From NCBI RefSeq assembly GCF_028705895.1, contig NZ_JAQWCQ010000004.1:39738-103737 (forward strand): a DNA stretch of 64,000 nucleotides, given 5' to 3'. The DNA comes from Massilibacteroides sp. GTDB lineage: Bacteria > Bacteroidota > Bacteroidia > Bacteroidales > Tannerellaceae. The stretch's first letter is position 1. Every line of letters starts with the position of its first letter. The notes below the pieces were generated by a model. That model had not been told where the DNA came from. It ran no database searches and saw only the letters and a list, made by a program, of their open reading frames with translations. Below are positions 55,131-63,893 of this stretch, piece by piece. A program made the translations under genes and the position numbers.

Positions 55131-55176
55131 AAACAACAAGCGGCTTGTTCTATAAAGAGTAAGCCGCTTGTTGTTT
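55131..55176. terminator. Bidirectional terminator between the DUF3276 gene and ferredoxin
   Basis: AAACAACAAGCGGCTT (55131-55146) and AAGCCGCTTGTTGTTT (55161-55176) form a perfect 16-bp stem with a 14-base loop. The two flanking genes converge on it. T-rich flanks are short, so efficiency may rest on stem stability. Confidence 0.8.
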
Positions 55177-55201
55177 ACATTGATAATGTACTTTTTCAAT
55201 T

Positions 55202-55372
55202 TTAATCTGCAGGGTGGATTGCTTCAGTTGGACATACATCCGCGCAAGTTCCACAATCAGTACACATTTCAGGATCAATATGATAAATATCCCCTTCTGA
55301 TATTGCAGATACAGGACACTCGTCTATGCAAGTTCCACACGCAATACAATCTTCGCTAATTACGTAAGCCAT
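55202..55372 (-). CDS. Bacterial-type 2[4Fe-4S] ferredoxin
   Basis: A 56-residue electron carrier, too short for the ORF track (the track shows only its antisense shadow at 55168-55359). It runs from ATG 55372 to TAA 55202-55204 and encodes MAYVISEDCIACGTCIDECP. There are two full cluster motifs, CIACGTCIDECP and CTDCGTCADVCP, each CxxCxxCxxxCP. It probably serves pyruvate:ferredoxin oxidoreductase or similar anaerobic enzymes. A TATTTTTG box on the minus strand (55409-55416) is the likely -7 element. It is monocistronic, between a terminator and the porT promoter region. Confidence 0.95.
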   Translation of the reverse strand: MAYVISEDCIACGTCIDECPVSAISEGDIYHIDPEMCTDCGTCADVCPTEAIHPAD

Positions 55373-55517
55373 TTTCTAAACGTTTAAATTAAACACCATT
55401 AGTTCCTGCAAAAATATTATAAATATTTGTAGTAAAAAAACATAAACCTTTTAATTTTCGCATACTTCCGAGTTATTGCAATAAGTTTATTCGTTCTTCG
55501 TTATAGTAATAAAAATA

Positions 55518-56228
55518 GTGGGAAAATTGAAACGTCTGTTTTTATTCATAAGTTTAGGTTGTTTGGTTTCAGTATTGGCTTTGGCTCAACGAGAACGACC
55601 TAAAAATCAGCCATACGCTGATTTTAAAATGTTTCATCTTGGCTTTCATGTCGGAATCCATGCTCAGGATCTTATCCTGACGAATACGGGTGTATCCGAA
55701 AATGGTGAGATTCTTTTTGCCGAAGTACCTTCGTATTCTCCCGGATTTAGTGTCGGTGTGATAGGAGATATGTTCATGAATCCGTATATGAACCTTCGCT
55801 TTACTCCCTCTTTGCATTTTGGAGATAAAAAAATAACATATATCGAACAGAGCACACAAGAGACTTTTACTACGGATGTCCGTTCCAGTTATCTTAGTTT
55901 TCCGTTAGGTGTGAAATATACTGCGGTAAGATTGAATAATTACAGGCCTTATCTTTATGGAGGTGTTTACGGGGCTTTTGATCTGGGCAGAAAGAAAGGA
56001 AATCCGATATTGTTGAAAGGAGCAGACTTTGGTGTTGAGATCGGTTTTGGATGTGATCTTTATTTGCCGTACTTTAAGTTATGTCCGGAATTGAAGTTTA
56101 GCTTTGGTCTTGTTGACTTGCTGGAGAAGAATCGTGAAGATTTAAATGATACGGAAACGATCAAATATACCAATGCTCTTTCGAAAGCTACATCACGAAT
56201 GATTGTGCTTACTTTTAATTTCGAATAA
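55518..56228 (+). CDS. porT: PorT-family outer-membrane protein
   Basis: The 236-residue protein starts at a GTG, with a signal peptide ending LALAQ. The mature part is an eight-strand-like outer-membrane barrel: FKMFHLGFHVGIHAQDLILT, SPGFSVGVIGDMFMNPYMNL, YLSFPLGVKYTAVRL and a terminal SRMIVLTFNFE ending in aromatic residues. PorT is required for the type IX secretion system in Porphyromonas gingivalis, where it may help assemble PorV or Sov. No other T9SS gene is in the window, so the role here is not shown. Its last 14 bases overlap the 3' end of cdsA. Confidence 0.85.
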   Translation: MGKLKRLFLFISLGCLVSVLALAQRERPKNQPYADFKMFHLGFHVGIHAQDLILTNTGVSENGEILFAEVPSYSPGFSVGVIGDMFMNPYMNLRFTPSLHFGDKKITYIEQSTQETFTTDVRSSYLSFPLGVKYTAVRLNNYRPYLYGGVYGAFDLGRKKGNPILLKGADFGVEIGFGCDLYLPYFKLCPELKFSFGLVDLLEKNREDLNDTETIKYTNALSKATSRMIVLTFNFE

Positions 56229-57033
56229 ATAGCTCTAAATAAATATAGGCGGCAGGAACTGCCATGATGATACTGTCAAATCTGTCAAGAATTCCGCCAT
56301 GACCTGGCAGTATATTGCCCGAATCCTTCACTTTTAATGTTCTTTTCAATAAAGATTCCGTCAGATCTCCCCAAGTTGCAAATACAACAATGGTTGAAGC
56401 AAGACCTAACCAATTGTACCATGAAATCTCTACAAAATAACACGATGCCCAATAGGCGACTAATAATACAAATGTTATTCCTCCCAAAAAGCCTTCCCAT
56501 GATTTCTTTGGAGAAATGCGTTCGAACAACCGTCTTTTCCCAATAGTGGAACCTACTAAATAAGCTCCGGTATCATTAATCCATACAAAAACGAATATGG
56601 CAAATAATGGAATTACAGAATAGTTTCCACCTTCTATAGCGACTAAATTCAATAATGAAAATGATCCGGCTGCGTAAATTTGAATGAAAAGAAGGTTTGC
56701 CCAGTTGCTGATAGGGTTCTCTGCTTTGTAATAAAGTTCCATAATAAAGATACTCAGGACGAATAACAAATAGGGCAGAAATATATCTTCATTAGCAATT
56801 CCGTAATTATACATAAAAGTGGAAGCAAAAAGATATACTCCTCCTAAAACCTGTGTACTGCGTTTAATCAGGTTTGTTCCTTTTCCATATAATAATCCGT
56901 ACAATTCCCATACAGTAAGCCCGGTGATTATACCGAATAGCACGAGAAAAGTATATGCACTATACCATATGCCACTAATGATGACGACTACGAATATTAG
57001 CCCGGTAAATGCACGGATTATCAGATTTTTCAA
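56215..57033 (-). CDS. cdsA: Phosphatidate cytidylyltransferase
   Basis: CdsA makes CDP-diacylglycerol from phosphatidate and CTP, the branch point for all glycerophospholipids. The 272-residue inner-membrane protein has about eight helices. The family signature is GKRRLFERISPKKSWEGFLGG plus the C-terminal KDSGNILPGHGGILDRFDSI, with the metal-binding aspartates. It is the last gene of a rsfS-ftsH-cdsA run, 25 bases after ftsH, and overlaps porT by 14 bases tail to tail. Confidence 0.96.
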   Translation of the reverse strand: MKNLIIRAFTGLIFVVVIISGIWYSAYTFLVLFGIITGLTVWELYGLLYGKGTNLIKRSTQVLGGVYLFASTFMYNYGIANEDIFLPYLLFVLSIFIMELYYKAENPISNWANLLFIQIYAAGSFSLLNLVAIEGGNYSVIPLFAIFVFVWINDTGAYLVGSTIGKRRLFERISPKKSWEGFLGGITFVLLVAYWASCYFVEISWYNWLGLASTIVVFATWGDLTESLLKRTLKVKDSGNILPGHGGILDRFDSIIMAVPAAYIYLELFIRN

Positions 57034-57058
57034 GGTTACTGAGTTTTATGGATGAAAC

Positions 57059-59086
57059 TTATTCTTCTTTTTCCTCTACGGTTGTTTCCGCAGCTTTTTC
57101 TTCAACAGGATGGTCTGGCTGCTCTTCCTTGGGAGCGTTGGTTTTCTTTTCTTGTTGTTCTAATATTTCTTCGCTGCGGGATACCCAAAGACGTTTTCCG
57201 AAAATATGTTCTACATCTTCTGTATAGATCACTTCTCGTTCTAACAGTACTGTCGCAAGCTTATTATGTCCTTCTGAATTTTCCGACAAAATTTGTTTTG
57301 CCCGTGCGTATTGTTCATTGATGATCTTTTGTACTTCGGTATCGATCAGTCTGGCTGTTTCTTCACTATATGGTTTTGTGAACCCCCATTCCTGACCTGT
57401 AGAATCATAATAATTAATATTAGGTAAAGCTTCGCTCATGCCAAAGTAAATAACCATAGCTAAAGCTTGTTTGGTTACTCTTTCCAAATCATTGGATGCA
57501 CCTGTCGAAATTTTACCAAGAAAGATTTCTTCAGCAGCACGTCCGCCTAAGGTCGCACACATTTCATCCAACAACTGTTCTTTCGTTGTTATCTGTCGCT
57601 CTTCAGGCAGATACCAAGCTGCACCTAAAGCTTTTCCACGCGGTACGATCGTAACCTTTACCAATGGATTGGCGTGTTCCAGTAACCAGCTAAGAGTTGC
57701 ATGCCCTGCTTCGTGAAAGGCTATACTTCTTCGCTCTTCCGCAGTTGTAATCTTAGTCCGTTTTTCCAAACCGCCGACTATACGATCTACTGCATTCATA
57801 AAATCTTCCTTTTGAACAAAACTTTTGCCATTACGTGCGGCTATTAACGCGGCTTCATTACATACATTGGCTATGTCGGCTCCGGAGAATCCCGGGGTTT
57901 GTCTTGCCATGAATTCCGCATCAACGCTATTGTCTATTTTGATTGGACGTAAATGTACTCCGAAGATTTCTTTTCGTTCATTTAAATCGGGCAGTTCTAC
58001 ATGTATCTGACGGTCAAAACGTCCTGCGCGGAGAAGTGCCTTGTCCAAGACATCCGCACGGTTTGTTGCCGCAAGGATGATTACGCCACTGTTAGAACCA
58101 AATCCATCCATTTCTGTCAGTAATTGATTCAGTGTATTTTCTCGCTCGTCGTTGCTGTTCATATTCGCATTTTTACCACGCGCACGTCCAACAGCGTCGA
58201 TCTCATCGATAAAGACAATACAAGGGGCTTTCTCCTTTGCCTGACGGAATAAATCACGTACACGCGATGCTCCAACACCAACAAACATTTCAACAAAATC
58301 CGAACCGGATAGAGAGAAGAACGGCACATTTGCCTCACCTGCCACAGCTTTAGCAAGCAGCGTTTTACCTGTTCCCGGAGGTCCTACAAGTAAGGCTCCT
58401 TTCGGTATTTTACCTCCAAGTTCTGTGTATTTTCCGGGATTTTTAAGGAAAGAGACGATTTCTTCAACTTCCTGTTTGGCTTCTGATAACCCGGCGACAT
58501 CCTGGAAAGTAACCTTATGATCATTATCTTTATCAAACAGTTGAGCTTTCGCCTTTCCTACATTAAATACACCACCGGGGCCGCCTCCTGCGTTACCGGA
58601 CATACGTTTCATAATAAATATCCAGAGGAATATGAATAGTATCCAAGGCGCTAATGATATAAAGAAATTAAGAAAAGCATCTTCTCCCTCTTCATATCTT
58701 ATTTGTGTGTCGATATTGTTTTCCTTAACCGTTCTGTCATAAAAATCCGAGAATTTGTCTGATGAAGGGATCTTTACTAATATTTTAGGAGAAGAACCAA
58801 GCTTGTCTGCATTTTCAGAAAAGACTTCTTTGACCTTATCGCTTTTTACAGTAGCCTCCAATAAGTTTTTTTTGTTGAAAACTGTAATCTTTTCAAAGGA
58901 ATTCTCCTGAGCAAACTTTTGAAACTCTGTCCAGCCTATTTCTTTAGTCACTGAAGAGTCACTTATAAAATAAAGTGCTCCTAACATTATAAATATAAGC
59001 CCATACATCCAATAGATGTTGAAGCGAAACATTTTTTGTTTATTATCTTTTGAAGGCTTATTAAACATATTCTTATTTTTATTCAT
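57059..59086 (-). CDS. ftsH: ATP-dependent zinc metalloprotease FtsH
   Basis: FtsH extracts and degrades membrane and soluble proteins. The 675-residue protein has a membrane helix at about residues 23-41, a periplasmic domain to about 140, and a second helix at about 143-160. The AAA+ domain has Walker A GPPGTGKT (235-242), the pore loop FVEMFVG, Walker [10 protein letters not shown] and the arginine-finger region [10 protein letters not shown]. The M41 protease site is HEAGH (458-462). The C-terminus is long and acidic ([18 protein letters not shown]). It lies 29 bases after rsfS and before cdsA. Confidence 0.97.
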   Translation of the reverse strand: MNKNKNMFNKPSKDNKQKMFRFNIYWMYGLIFIMLGALYFISDSSVTKEIGWTEFQKFAQENSFEKITVFNKKNLLEATVKSDKVKEVFSENADKLGSSPKILVKIPSSDKFSDFYDRTVKENNIDTQIRYEEGEDAFLNFFISLAPWILFIFLWIFIMKRMSGNAGGGPGGVFNVGKAKAQLFDKDNDHKVTFQDVAGLSEAKQEVEEIVSFLKNPGKYTELGGKIPKGALLVGPPGTGKTLLAKAVAGEANVPFFSLSGSDFVEMFVGVGASRVRDLFRQAKEKAPCIVFIDEIDAVGRARGKNANMNSNDERENTLNQLLTEMDGFGSNSGVIILAATNRADVLDKALLRAGRFDRQIHVELPDLNERKEIFGVHLRPIKIDNSVDAEFMARQTPGFSGADIANVCNEAALIAARNGKSFVQKEDFMNAVDRIVGGLEKRTKITTAEERRSIAFHEAGHATLSWLLEHANPLVKVTIVPRGKALGAAWYLPEERQITTKEQLLDEMCATLGGRAAEEIFLGKISTGASNDLERVTKQALAMVIYFGMSEALPNINYYDSTGQEWGFTKPYSEETARLIDTEVQKIINEQYARAKQILSENSEGHNKLATVLLEREVIYTEDVEHIFGKRLWVSRSEEILEQQEKKTNAPKEEQPDHPVEEKAAETTVEEKEE

Positions 59087-59115
59087 AAACGTATCAACGA
59101 TGTATTATGAGAAAA

Positions 59116-59475
59116 TCAGTCCAAATCAGGAATGCTGGTGACTTTTGAGTCAGACCATAATGTTTCCAAATTATAGAACTCCCGTTTTTCCGGCAGAAAG
59201 ATATGAACAAGAACTGTGCCATAATCCATACCGATCCATTCCGCCTGCTGTTTCCCATCTACGGATAATGGTTTTTCTCCTGCTTCTTTGCGTGCGAAAT
59301 CCCAGGCCGAGTCTGATAATGCCGCAACTTGTGTAGGCGTATTTCCTTCACAGATAATCATGAATTGACATATGGCACCGGAGAGGTGGCTCATATCTAC
59401 TGTTACAATCTTCTTGCCTTTCTTTTCCTGCAAGCCGTTTATCAATGTTTTAACTAAATTTTTTGTTTGATTCAT
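59116..59475 (-). CDS. rsfS: Ribosomal silencing factor RsfS
   Basis: RsfS binds L14 on the large subunit and blocks joining of the subunits in starvation. The track starts at 59535; the ATG at 59475 (MNQTKNLVKTLINGLQEKKG) is the family start, giving 119 residues. The DUF143 fold shows IVTVDMSHLSGAICQFMIIC, then KPLSVDGKQQAEWIGMDYGTVLVHIFLPEKREFYNLETLW, with the conserved EGxxxxxWIxxDYGxVxVHIF segment. It leads the rsfS-ftsH-cdsA run. Confidence 0.95.
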   Translation of the reverse strand: MNQTKNLVKTLINGLQEKKGKKIVTVDMSHLSGAICQFMIICEGNTPTQVAALSDSAWDFARKEAGEKPLSVDGKQQAEWIGMDYGTVLVHIFLPEKREFYNLETLWSDSKVTSIPDLD

Positions 59476-59621
59476 TCCTATTCTAATGGGTCTGTTTGAA
59501 TTGGCAAATATACTTCTTAAATTTATGACGAACACTGTCGTTACGAAAATTAATTGTTCTGTATAGAAACAATATAGCTTTCATAAAGTTTACAAGGGGT
59601 GGAAGGAGAGGGGGGGATATG

Positions 59622-59650
59622 AAAAAAGCCATCCGTGTCGGACAGCTTTT
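59622..59650 (-). terminator. Terminator of the SRP RNA-tRNA-Thr transcript
   Basis: On the minus strand AAAAGCTGTCCG and CGGATGGCTTTT form a 12-bp stem with two G-U pairs and an ACA loop, followed by TT. It lies 3 bases past the tRNA discriminator base. Confidence 0.8.
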
Positions 59651-59653
59651 CTG

Positions 59654-59727
59654 AGCCTCTTGTCGGATTCGAACCAACGACCCCGAGATTACAAATCACG
59701 TGCTCTGGCCAACTGAGCTAAAGAGGC
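59654..59727 (-). tRNA. tRNA-Thr (anticodon TGT)
   Basis: On the minus strand a 74-base cloverleaf folds with acceptor GCCTCTT/AAGAGGC and discriminator T. The D arm GCTC/GAGC, anticodon loop TTTGTAA (anticodon TGT, reading ACA) and T arm GTTGG-TTCGAAT-CCGAC are all present. The anticodon stem has one T-T mismatch in the middle. CCA is not encoded. It begins 4 bases after the SRP RNA stem and no promoter lies between them, so it is probably processed from a joint transcript. Confidence 0.95.
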
Positions 59728-59731
59728 AGGT

Positions 59732-59828
59732 GGGTAAGCTTGCTACATCGCGCCGCTACAACCAAGTACCCTTGCTGCGGTCAAGCCCTGGGGGATTCCG
59801 AGGGAGCATGCCGTGTAGGACTTACCCG
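59732..59828 (-). ncRNA. ffs: Signal recognition particle RNA, small bacterial type
   Basis: The 97-base RNA closes with a perfect terminal stem, GGGTAAG (59828-59822) to CTTACCC (59738-59732), then TACA/TGTA. Its core carries CCCCCAGGGC ... GCAGCAAGGGTA, with the CAGG and AGCA strands of the symmetric internal loop that binds the Ffh M domain, as in SRP RNAs of the CCCCAGG/AGCAAGGG type. It guides membrane and secreted proteins to FtsY and SecYEG. The plus strand also shows a GGTCA ... AGCA pattern, but only the minus strand has a promoter with the start at the 5' stem. The loop TTGACC is not a standard GNRA type. Confidence 0.75.
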
Positions 59829-59833
59829 GCTGC

Positions 59834-59864
59834 AAAAGTAGATATTTTTCTTTACAATGCAAAT
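59834..59864 (-). promoter_or_regulatory. Promoter of the SRP RNA-tRNA-Thr unit
   Basis: On the minus strand TTTG (59864-59861), exactly 19 bases, then TACTTTTG (59841-59834), a full match to the Bacteroidetes promoter. The first base of the SRP RNA terminal stem is 6 bases downstream, where the start is expected. Confidence 0.8.
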
Positions 59865-60078
59865 GAAAAATCATCAGGAACCTCATAGTTTTTTCTAAGT
59901 GTCTGGATTTCTTTCATATTCTTGTTGTTAAAAAATGTAATTTAAGGAAAAAGTGAAGATAAAGATCGGTAAGAAAAGGTAATACGTATCCGATTGCTTT
60001 GTCTTTAATTGGTATTAAAGCATAGAATATTCTGTTAACTTTGTGAATAATTAATTACATAATATATAAACAACAACA

Positions 60079-61482
60079 ATGGGCGGTTTTTTCGGTACGA
60101 TTTCTAAATCTCCTTGTTCTATCGACCTGTTTTATGGTACGGATTACAATTCTCACTTAGGAACAAAAAAAGGAGGTTTAGTTACACTTCACAAGGGCGT
60201 TTTTAATAGATCTATTCACAATTTGGAAAATTCGTATTTCAGACCTCGTTTCGAAAGTGAATTAGATAAGTTTAAAGGTAATTCCGGAATAGGTATTATT
60301 AGTGACACTGATCCTCAACCAATTTTTATTAATTCTCATTTGGGTAAGTATGCAGTTGTTACAGTTGCAAAGGTTAATAATCTGGGAGAGCTTGAAAAAG
60401 AACTTTTAGAGAAAGGAAAGCATTTTTCGGAAATGAGTTCGGGTAATATTAACCAAACGGAATTGATCTCTTTGCTGATATCTGAGGGGAAGACGTTTAA
60501 GGAAGGAATAGAGATTGTGCATGAGAAAATAAAAGGTTCATGTTCCATGTTGGTTCTAACGGAAGACGGAATTATTGCCGCTCGGGATAAATACGGAAGA
60601 ACACCCTTGGTTATTGGAAAAAAAGAAGATGCTTTTGCGGCATCAAGTGAACCTTGCAGCTTTCCTAATTTAGGATACGAACATTATTATAATGTAGGGC
60701 CGGGCGAAATTGTTCATTTAACGTCTGAGAAGATGACGCAACTGCGTGAACCGGGAAAGAAGATGCAGGTTTGTTCTTTTCTTTGGGTTTATTACGGCTA
60801 TCCGGTTTCTGAATATGAAGGAGTAAACGTGGATGCCGCACGTTATGCCAGTGGTATGGCGATGGCGCGACGGGATGATGTGGATGCTGATTTTGCATCG
60901 GGTATTCCGGATTCCGGTATTGGGATGGCTTTGGGATATGCAGAGCAGAAAAAGATACCTTACCGCAGAGCGATTGTGAAATATACTCCAACCTGGCCAC
61001 GTAGTTTTACTCCATCCAATCAGGAAGTACGTAACCTTGTAGCCCGTATGAAGTTAATTCCGAATAAACATTTGTTGCGTGAGAAGCGTGTGGTCTTTTG
61101 TGATGATTCAATTGTTCGTGGAACTCAATTACGGGATAATGTGAATATTCTCTATGGTTATGGGGCGAAAGAAGTACATATGCGTATCGGCTGTCCTCCT
61201 ATCCTTCATGCTTGTCCGTTTATCGGATTCTCTGCTTCTAAGTCTGCATTGGAACTAATCGCCCGTCGTATTGTTAAAGAATTGGAGGGTGATGATGAGA
61301 AAAATCTGGAAAAATATGCGACTACCGGTACAACGGAGTACCGCAATATGGTGGAGTGTATTCGGAAAAAGTTAAATATCACTACCTTGAGGTTTAATAC
61401 AGTAGAGGATTTGATTGAGTCTATTGGTTTGCCGTCCGAATGTGTTTGTACACATTGTTATAATGCAAATAGTTATTTTTAA
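60079..61482 (+). CDS. PurF-like amidophosphoribosyltransferase paralog lacking the catalytic cysteine
   Basis: The 467-residue protein has the two PurF domains: an Ntn glutamine-amidotransferase domain (about 1-225, with YGTDYNSHLGTKKGG and KGSCSMLVLTEDGIIAARDKYGRTPL) and a phosphoribosyltransferase domain with the PRPP motif VVFCDDSIVRGTQ. The start is MGGFFGT, where true PurF has MCGIxG; the nucleophile cysteine is glycine. It cannot hydrolyse glutamine by the usual mechanism. It may use ammonia, have a structural or regulatory role, or make a different product. Such paralogs occur in Bacteroidales beside a normal purF elsewhere, as far as I recall. A TAACTTTG box (60036-60043) is upstream. 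It leads a three-gene run with pepT and gcvT (12 and 10 base gaps). Confidence 0.85.
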   Translation: MGGFFGTISKSPCSIDLFYGTDYNSHLGTKKGGLVTLHKGVFNRSIHNLENSYFRPRFESELDKFKGNSGIGIISDTDPQPIFINSHLGKYAVVTVAKVNNLGELEKELLEKGKHFSEMSSGNINQTELISLLISEGKTFKEGIEIVHEKIKGSCSMLVLTEDGIIAARDKYGRTPLVIGKKEDAFAASSEPCSFPNLGYEHYYNVGPGEIVHLTSEKMTQLREPGKKMQVCSFLWVYYGYPVSEYEGVNVDAARYASGMAMARRDDVDADFASGIPDSGIGMALGYAEQKKIPYRRAIVKYTPTWPRSFTPSNQEVRNLVARMKLIPNKHLLREKRVVFCDDSIVRGTQLRDNVNILYGYGAKEVHMRIGCPPILHACPFIGFSASKSALELIARRIVKELEGDDEKNLEKYATTGTTEYRNMVECIRKKLNITTLRFNTVEDLIESIGLPSECVCTHCYNANSYF

Positions 61483-61494
61483 TAGGATAAAGCT

Positions 61495-62715
61495 ATGAAC
61501 CCTTTAGAAAGATTTTTAAGATATGTGAAGTTCGATACTGAATCGAATGAAGAAAGCGGTGTAACGCCGAGTACTCCCGGGCAACTTATTCTTGCCAGGC
61601 AAATAGTGAAAGAATTAGAAGAAATAGGCTTGGAAGATATTTCGTTGGACGAACGTTCCTATATTATGGCTACTCTTCCGGCTAATACAACAAAACAAGT
61701 TCCGGTGATTGGTTTTATTGCTCATTTAGATACCAGTCCGGATTTATCGGGAAAGAATGTGAACCCGAAGGTGGTGAACTATACCGGCGGAGATATTTTA
61801 TTAAATGAAACGGATCATATCGTATTGTCTCCGAATATGTTTCCGGAACTAAACGATTATATCGGACAGGATATTGTTGTTACCGATGGCAAAACATTAC
61901 TTGGTGCAGATGATAAAGCGGGTGTTTCTGCTATTATTTCAGCTATGGCCTATCTCAGGAATCATCCGGAAATAGAACATGGAAAGATAAGAATTGGTTT
62001 TACGCCGGATGAAGAAATAGGACAAGGAGCCAATCACTTTGACGTGGAAAAGTTTGGTTGCGAATGGGCTTATACAATTGACGGTGGACAAATCGGCGAA
62101 TTGGAATATGAGAATTTTAATGCCGCCGCCGCAAAGATTAGTTTTAAGGGATTGAATGTGCACCCCGGAACAGCAAAAGACAAGATGATAAATGCCTCTT
62201 TGCTTGCTCTTGAATATGCTTCTTTATTGCCTGCCGACCAACGACCGGAGCATACGACAAAATATGAGGGCTTCTTCCATCTGATACAAATGAACGGCTC
62301 GGTGGAATCAGCCTCTCTGTCTTATATTGTGCGTGACCATGATCGCGCGTTATTTGAAGACAAAAAAGAACTTCTGCAATCTTTGGTTGATAAGCTCAAT
62401 ACAAAATATCCGAATAGTACGACTTTGGAATTGCGTGATCAATATTATAATATGAAAGAGAAGGTCGAACCTAAAAAATATATCGTAGATTTGGCTTTTG
62501 AAGCAATGACGGCAGTAGGGGTAAAGCCGATTGTAAAACCAATTCGCGGAGGAACAGACGGCGCCCGATTGTCTTTTATGGGGTTACCTTGTCCGAATAT
62601 CTTTGCCGGAGGGCATAATTTTCACGGACGGTATGAATTTCTACCGGTTCCTTCATTGCGTAAGAGCATGGAAACAATCATAAAAATAGCAGAGCTATTA
62701 ACACATAAATCTTAA
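61495..62715 (+). CDS. pepT: Peptidase T (tripeptide aminopeptidase)
   Basis: PepT removes the N-terminal residue of tripeptides in the cytoplasm. The 406-residue M20B metallopeptidase shows zinc ligands H77 in [12 protein letters not shown] and the bridging D140 in [11 protein letters not shown]. The catalytic glutamates E173/E174 are in [10 protein letters not shown], and the last ligand is in [16 protein letters not shown]. The dimerisation domain lies at about residues 205-320. It follows the PurF-like gene by 12 bases and precedes gcvT by 10, so it is co-transcribed with both. Confidence 0.96.
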   Translation: MNPLERFLRYVKFDTESNEESGVTPSTPGQLILARQIVKELEEIGLEDISLDERSYIMATLPANTTKQVPVIGFIAHLDTSPDLSGKNVNPKVVNYTGGDILLNETDHIVLSPNMFPELNDYIGQDIVVTDGKTLLGADDKAGVSAIISAMAYLRNHPEIEHGKIRIGFTPDEEIGQGANHFDVEKFGCEWAYTIDGGQIGELEYENFNAAAAKISFKGLNVHPGTAKDKMINASLLALEYASLLPADQRPEHTTKYEGFFHLIQMNGSVESASLSYIVRDHDRALFEDKKELLQSLVDKLNTKYPNSTTLELRDQYYNMKEKVEPKKYIVDLAFEAMTAVGVKPIVKPIRGGTDGARLSFMGLPCPNIFAGGHNFHGRYEFLPVPSLRKSMETIIKIAELLTHKS

Positions 62716-62725
62716 ACAAAAGAAC

Positions 62726-63811
62726 ATGAAGACTACACCGTTTACCGATGTGCATATTTCCTTAGGAGCTAAGATGCACGAGTTTGCCGGCTTTAATATG
62801 CCGATTGAATACAGTGGTATTATTGACGAACATCTGACCGTATGTAATAGTGTGGGGGTGTTTGATGTGTCGCATATGGGAGAATTCTGGGTGAAAGGCC
62901 CTAATGCCCTTGCCTTCATTCAGTCAATAACATCAAATGATGCATCTGTTGTTCCTCTTGGAAAAGCGCAATATACTTGTTTTCCAAATGAAAAAGGAGG
63001 TATTGTAGATGATTTATTGGTCTATCACTACGAATCGGAAAAGTATTTACTGGTAGTTAATGCCGGAAATATCGCTAAAGATTGGGATTGGTGTGTGAGC
63101 CATAATAAGGTTGGTGCAATATTGGAAAATGCTTCTGATAAAACAGGACAGTTGGCTATTCAGGGCCCTAAAGCTCAGGAAGTGCTTCAACGGCTTACCT
63201 CGGTTGATTTATCTTCTATACCTTATTATTCCTTTGTGACGGGCGATTTTGCCGGTTGTAAAGAGGTGATAATTTCCAACACAGGCTATACCGGTGCAGG
63301 AGGCTTTGAACTCTATTTCTATAACGCCGATGCAATGACGATCTGGAATGCTGTTTTCGAGGCTGGAAAACCGGAAGGTATTAAGCCTATTGGACTTGGA
63401 GCCCGTGATACTCTTCGTCTGGAGATGGGATTCTGTTTGTATGGAAATGATTTGGATGATACGACATCTCCGATAGAAGCCGGATTAGGCTGGATCACCA
63501 AATTTGTGGATGGAAAAGATTTCCCAAGTCGCGCAGAGTTAGAACGTCAGAAGAAAGAGGGCGTAACGCGCAAACTATGTGCCTTTGAATTGGTAGAAAA
63601 AGGGATTCCTCGTCATGGTTATGAAATAGTGGATACGAATGATACGGTGATTGGCACGGTTACTTCCGGAACGATGTCTCCTGTTCTTAAACAAGGTATC
63701 GGCATGGGATACGTAAAGCCTGAATTTGCTAAAATCGGAACAGAAATAATGATTAAAGTAAGAAATAAATCATTGAAAGCGCAGGTCGTAAAACCTCCTT
63801 TCCGAAAATAG
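62726..63811 (+). CDS. gcvT: Aminomethyltransferase, T-protein of the glycine cleavage system
   Basis: GcvT releases ammonia from the H-protein-bound aminomethyl group and makes 5,10-methylene-THF. The 361-residue length is normal. The start [22 protein letters not shown], the folate-site segment [15 protein letters not shown], the substrate region [14 protein letters not shown] and [20 protein letters not shown] are all present, and the C-terminal barrel has [14 protein letters not shown]. No gcvH, gcvP or glycine riboswitch is next to it. It is the last gene of the PurF-like-pepT-gcvT run. Confidence 0.96.
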   Translation: MKTTPFTDVHISLGAKMHEFAGFNMPIEYSGIIDEHLTVCNSVGVFDVSHMGEFWVKGPNALAFIQSITSNDASVVPLGKAQYTCFPNEKGGIVDDLLVYHYESEKYLLVVNAGNIAKDWDWCVSHNKVGAILENASDKTGQLAIQGPKAQEVLQRLTSVDLSSIPYYSFVTGDFAGCKEVIISNTGYTGAGGFELYFYNADAMTIWNAVFEAGKPEGIKPIGLGARDTLRLEMGFCLYGNDLDDTTSPIEAGLGWITKFVDGKDFPSRAELERQKKEGVTRKLCAFELVEKGIPRHGYEIVDTNDTVIGTVTSGTMSPVLKQGIGMGYVKPEFAKIGTEIMIKVRNKSLKAQVVKPPFRK

Positions 63812-63827
63812 AATGAATAAAAAAAAT

Positions 63828-63883
63828 AACCTTTATTCTTCCAGAAATAAAGGTTATTTTTAAAATTATATCCTTTATTTAAG
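63828..63883. repeat. Three 21-bp tandem repeats after gcvT
   Basis: Units begin at 63828 (AACCTTTATTCTTCC), 63849 (AAAGGTTATTTTT) and 63870 (ATCCTTTATTTAAG), 21 bp apart with alternating orientation. AACCTTTATT and AAATAAAGGTT can also pair as a hairpin followed by T5, so the array may act as a terminator for gcvT. The sequence resembles the array at 46.2 kb (ATAAAGGTTAT in both). Confidence 0.65.
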
Positions 63884-63893
63884 TTTCGCAAGT

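Noticed and set aside
59732-59828. SRP RNA on the plus strand (GGTCAAGCCC ... GGGAGCA looks like the Ffh loop)
   Set aside because: The same bases give CCCCCAGGGC ... GCAGCAAGGG on the minus strand, and only that strand has a promoter with correct spacing and a start at the 5' stem. I keep some doubt about the strand.
62700-62726. Glycine riboswitch before gcvT
   Set aside because: Only 10 bases separate pepT and gcvT, which leaves no room for one.
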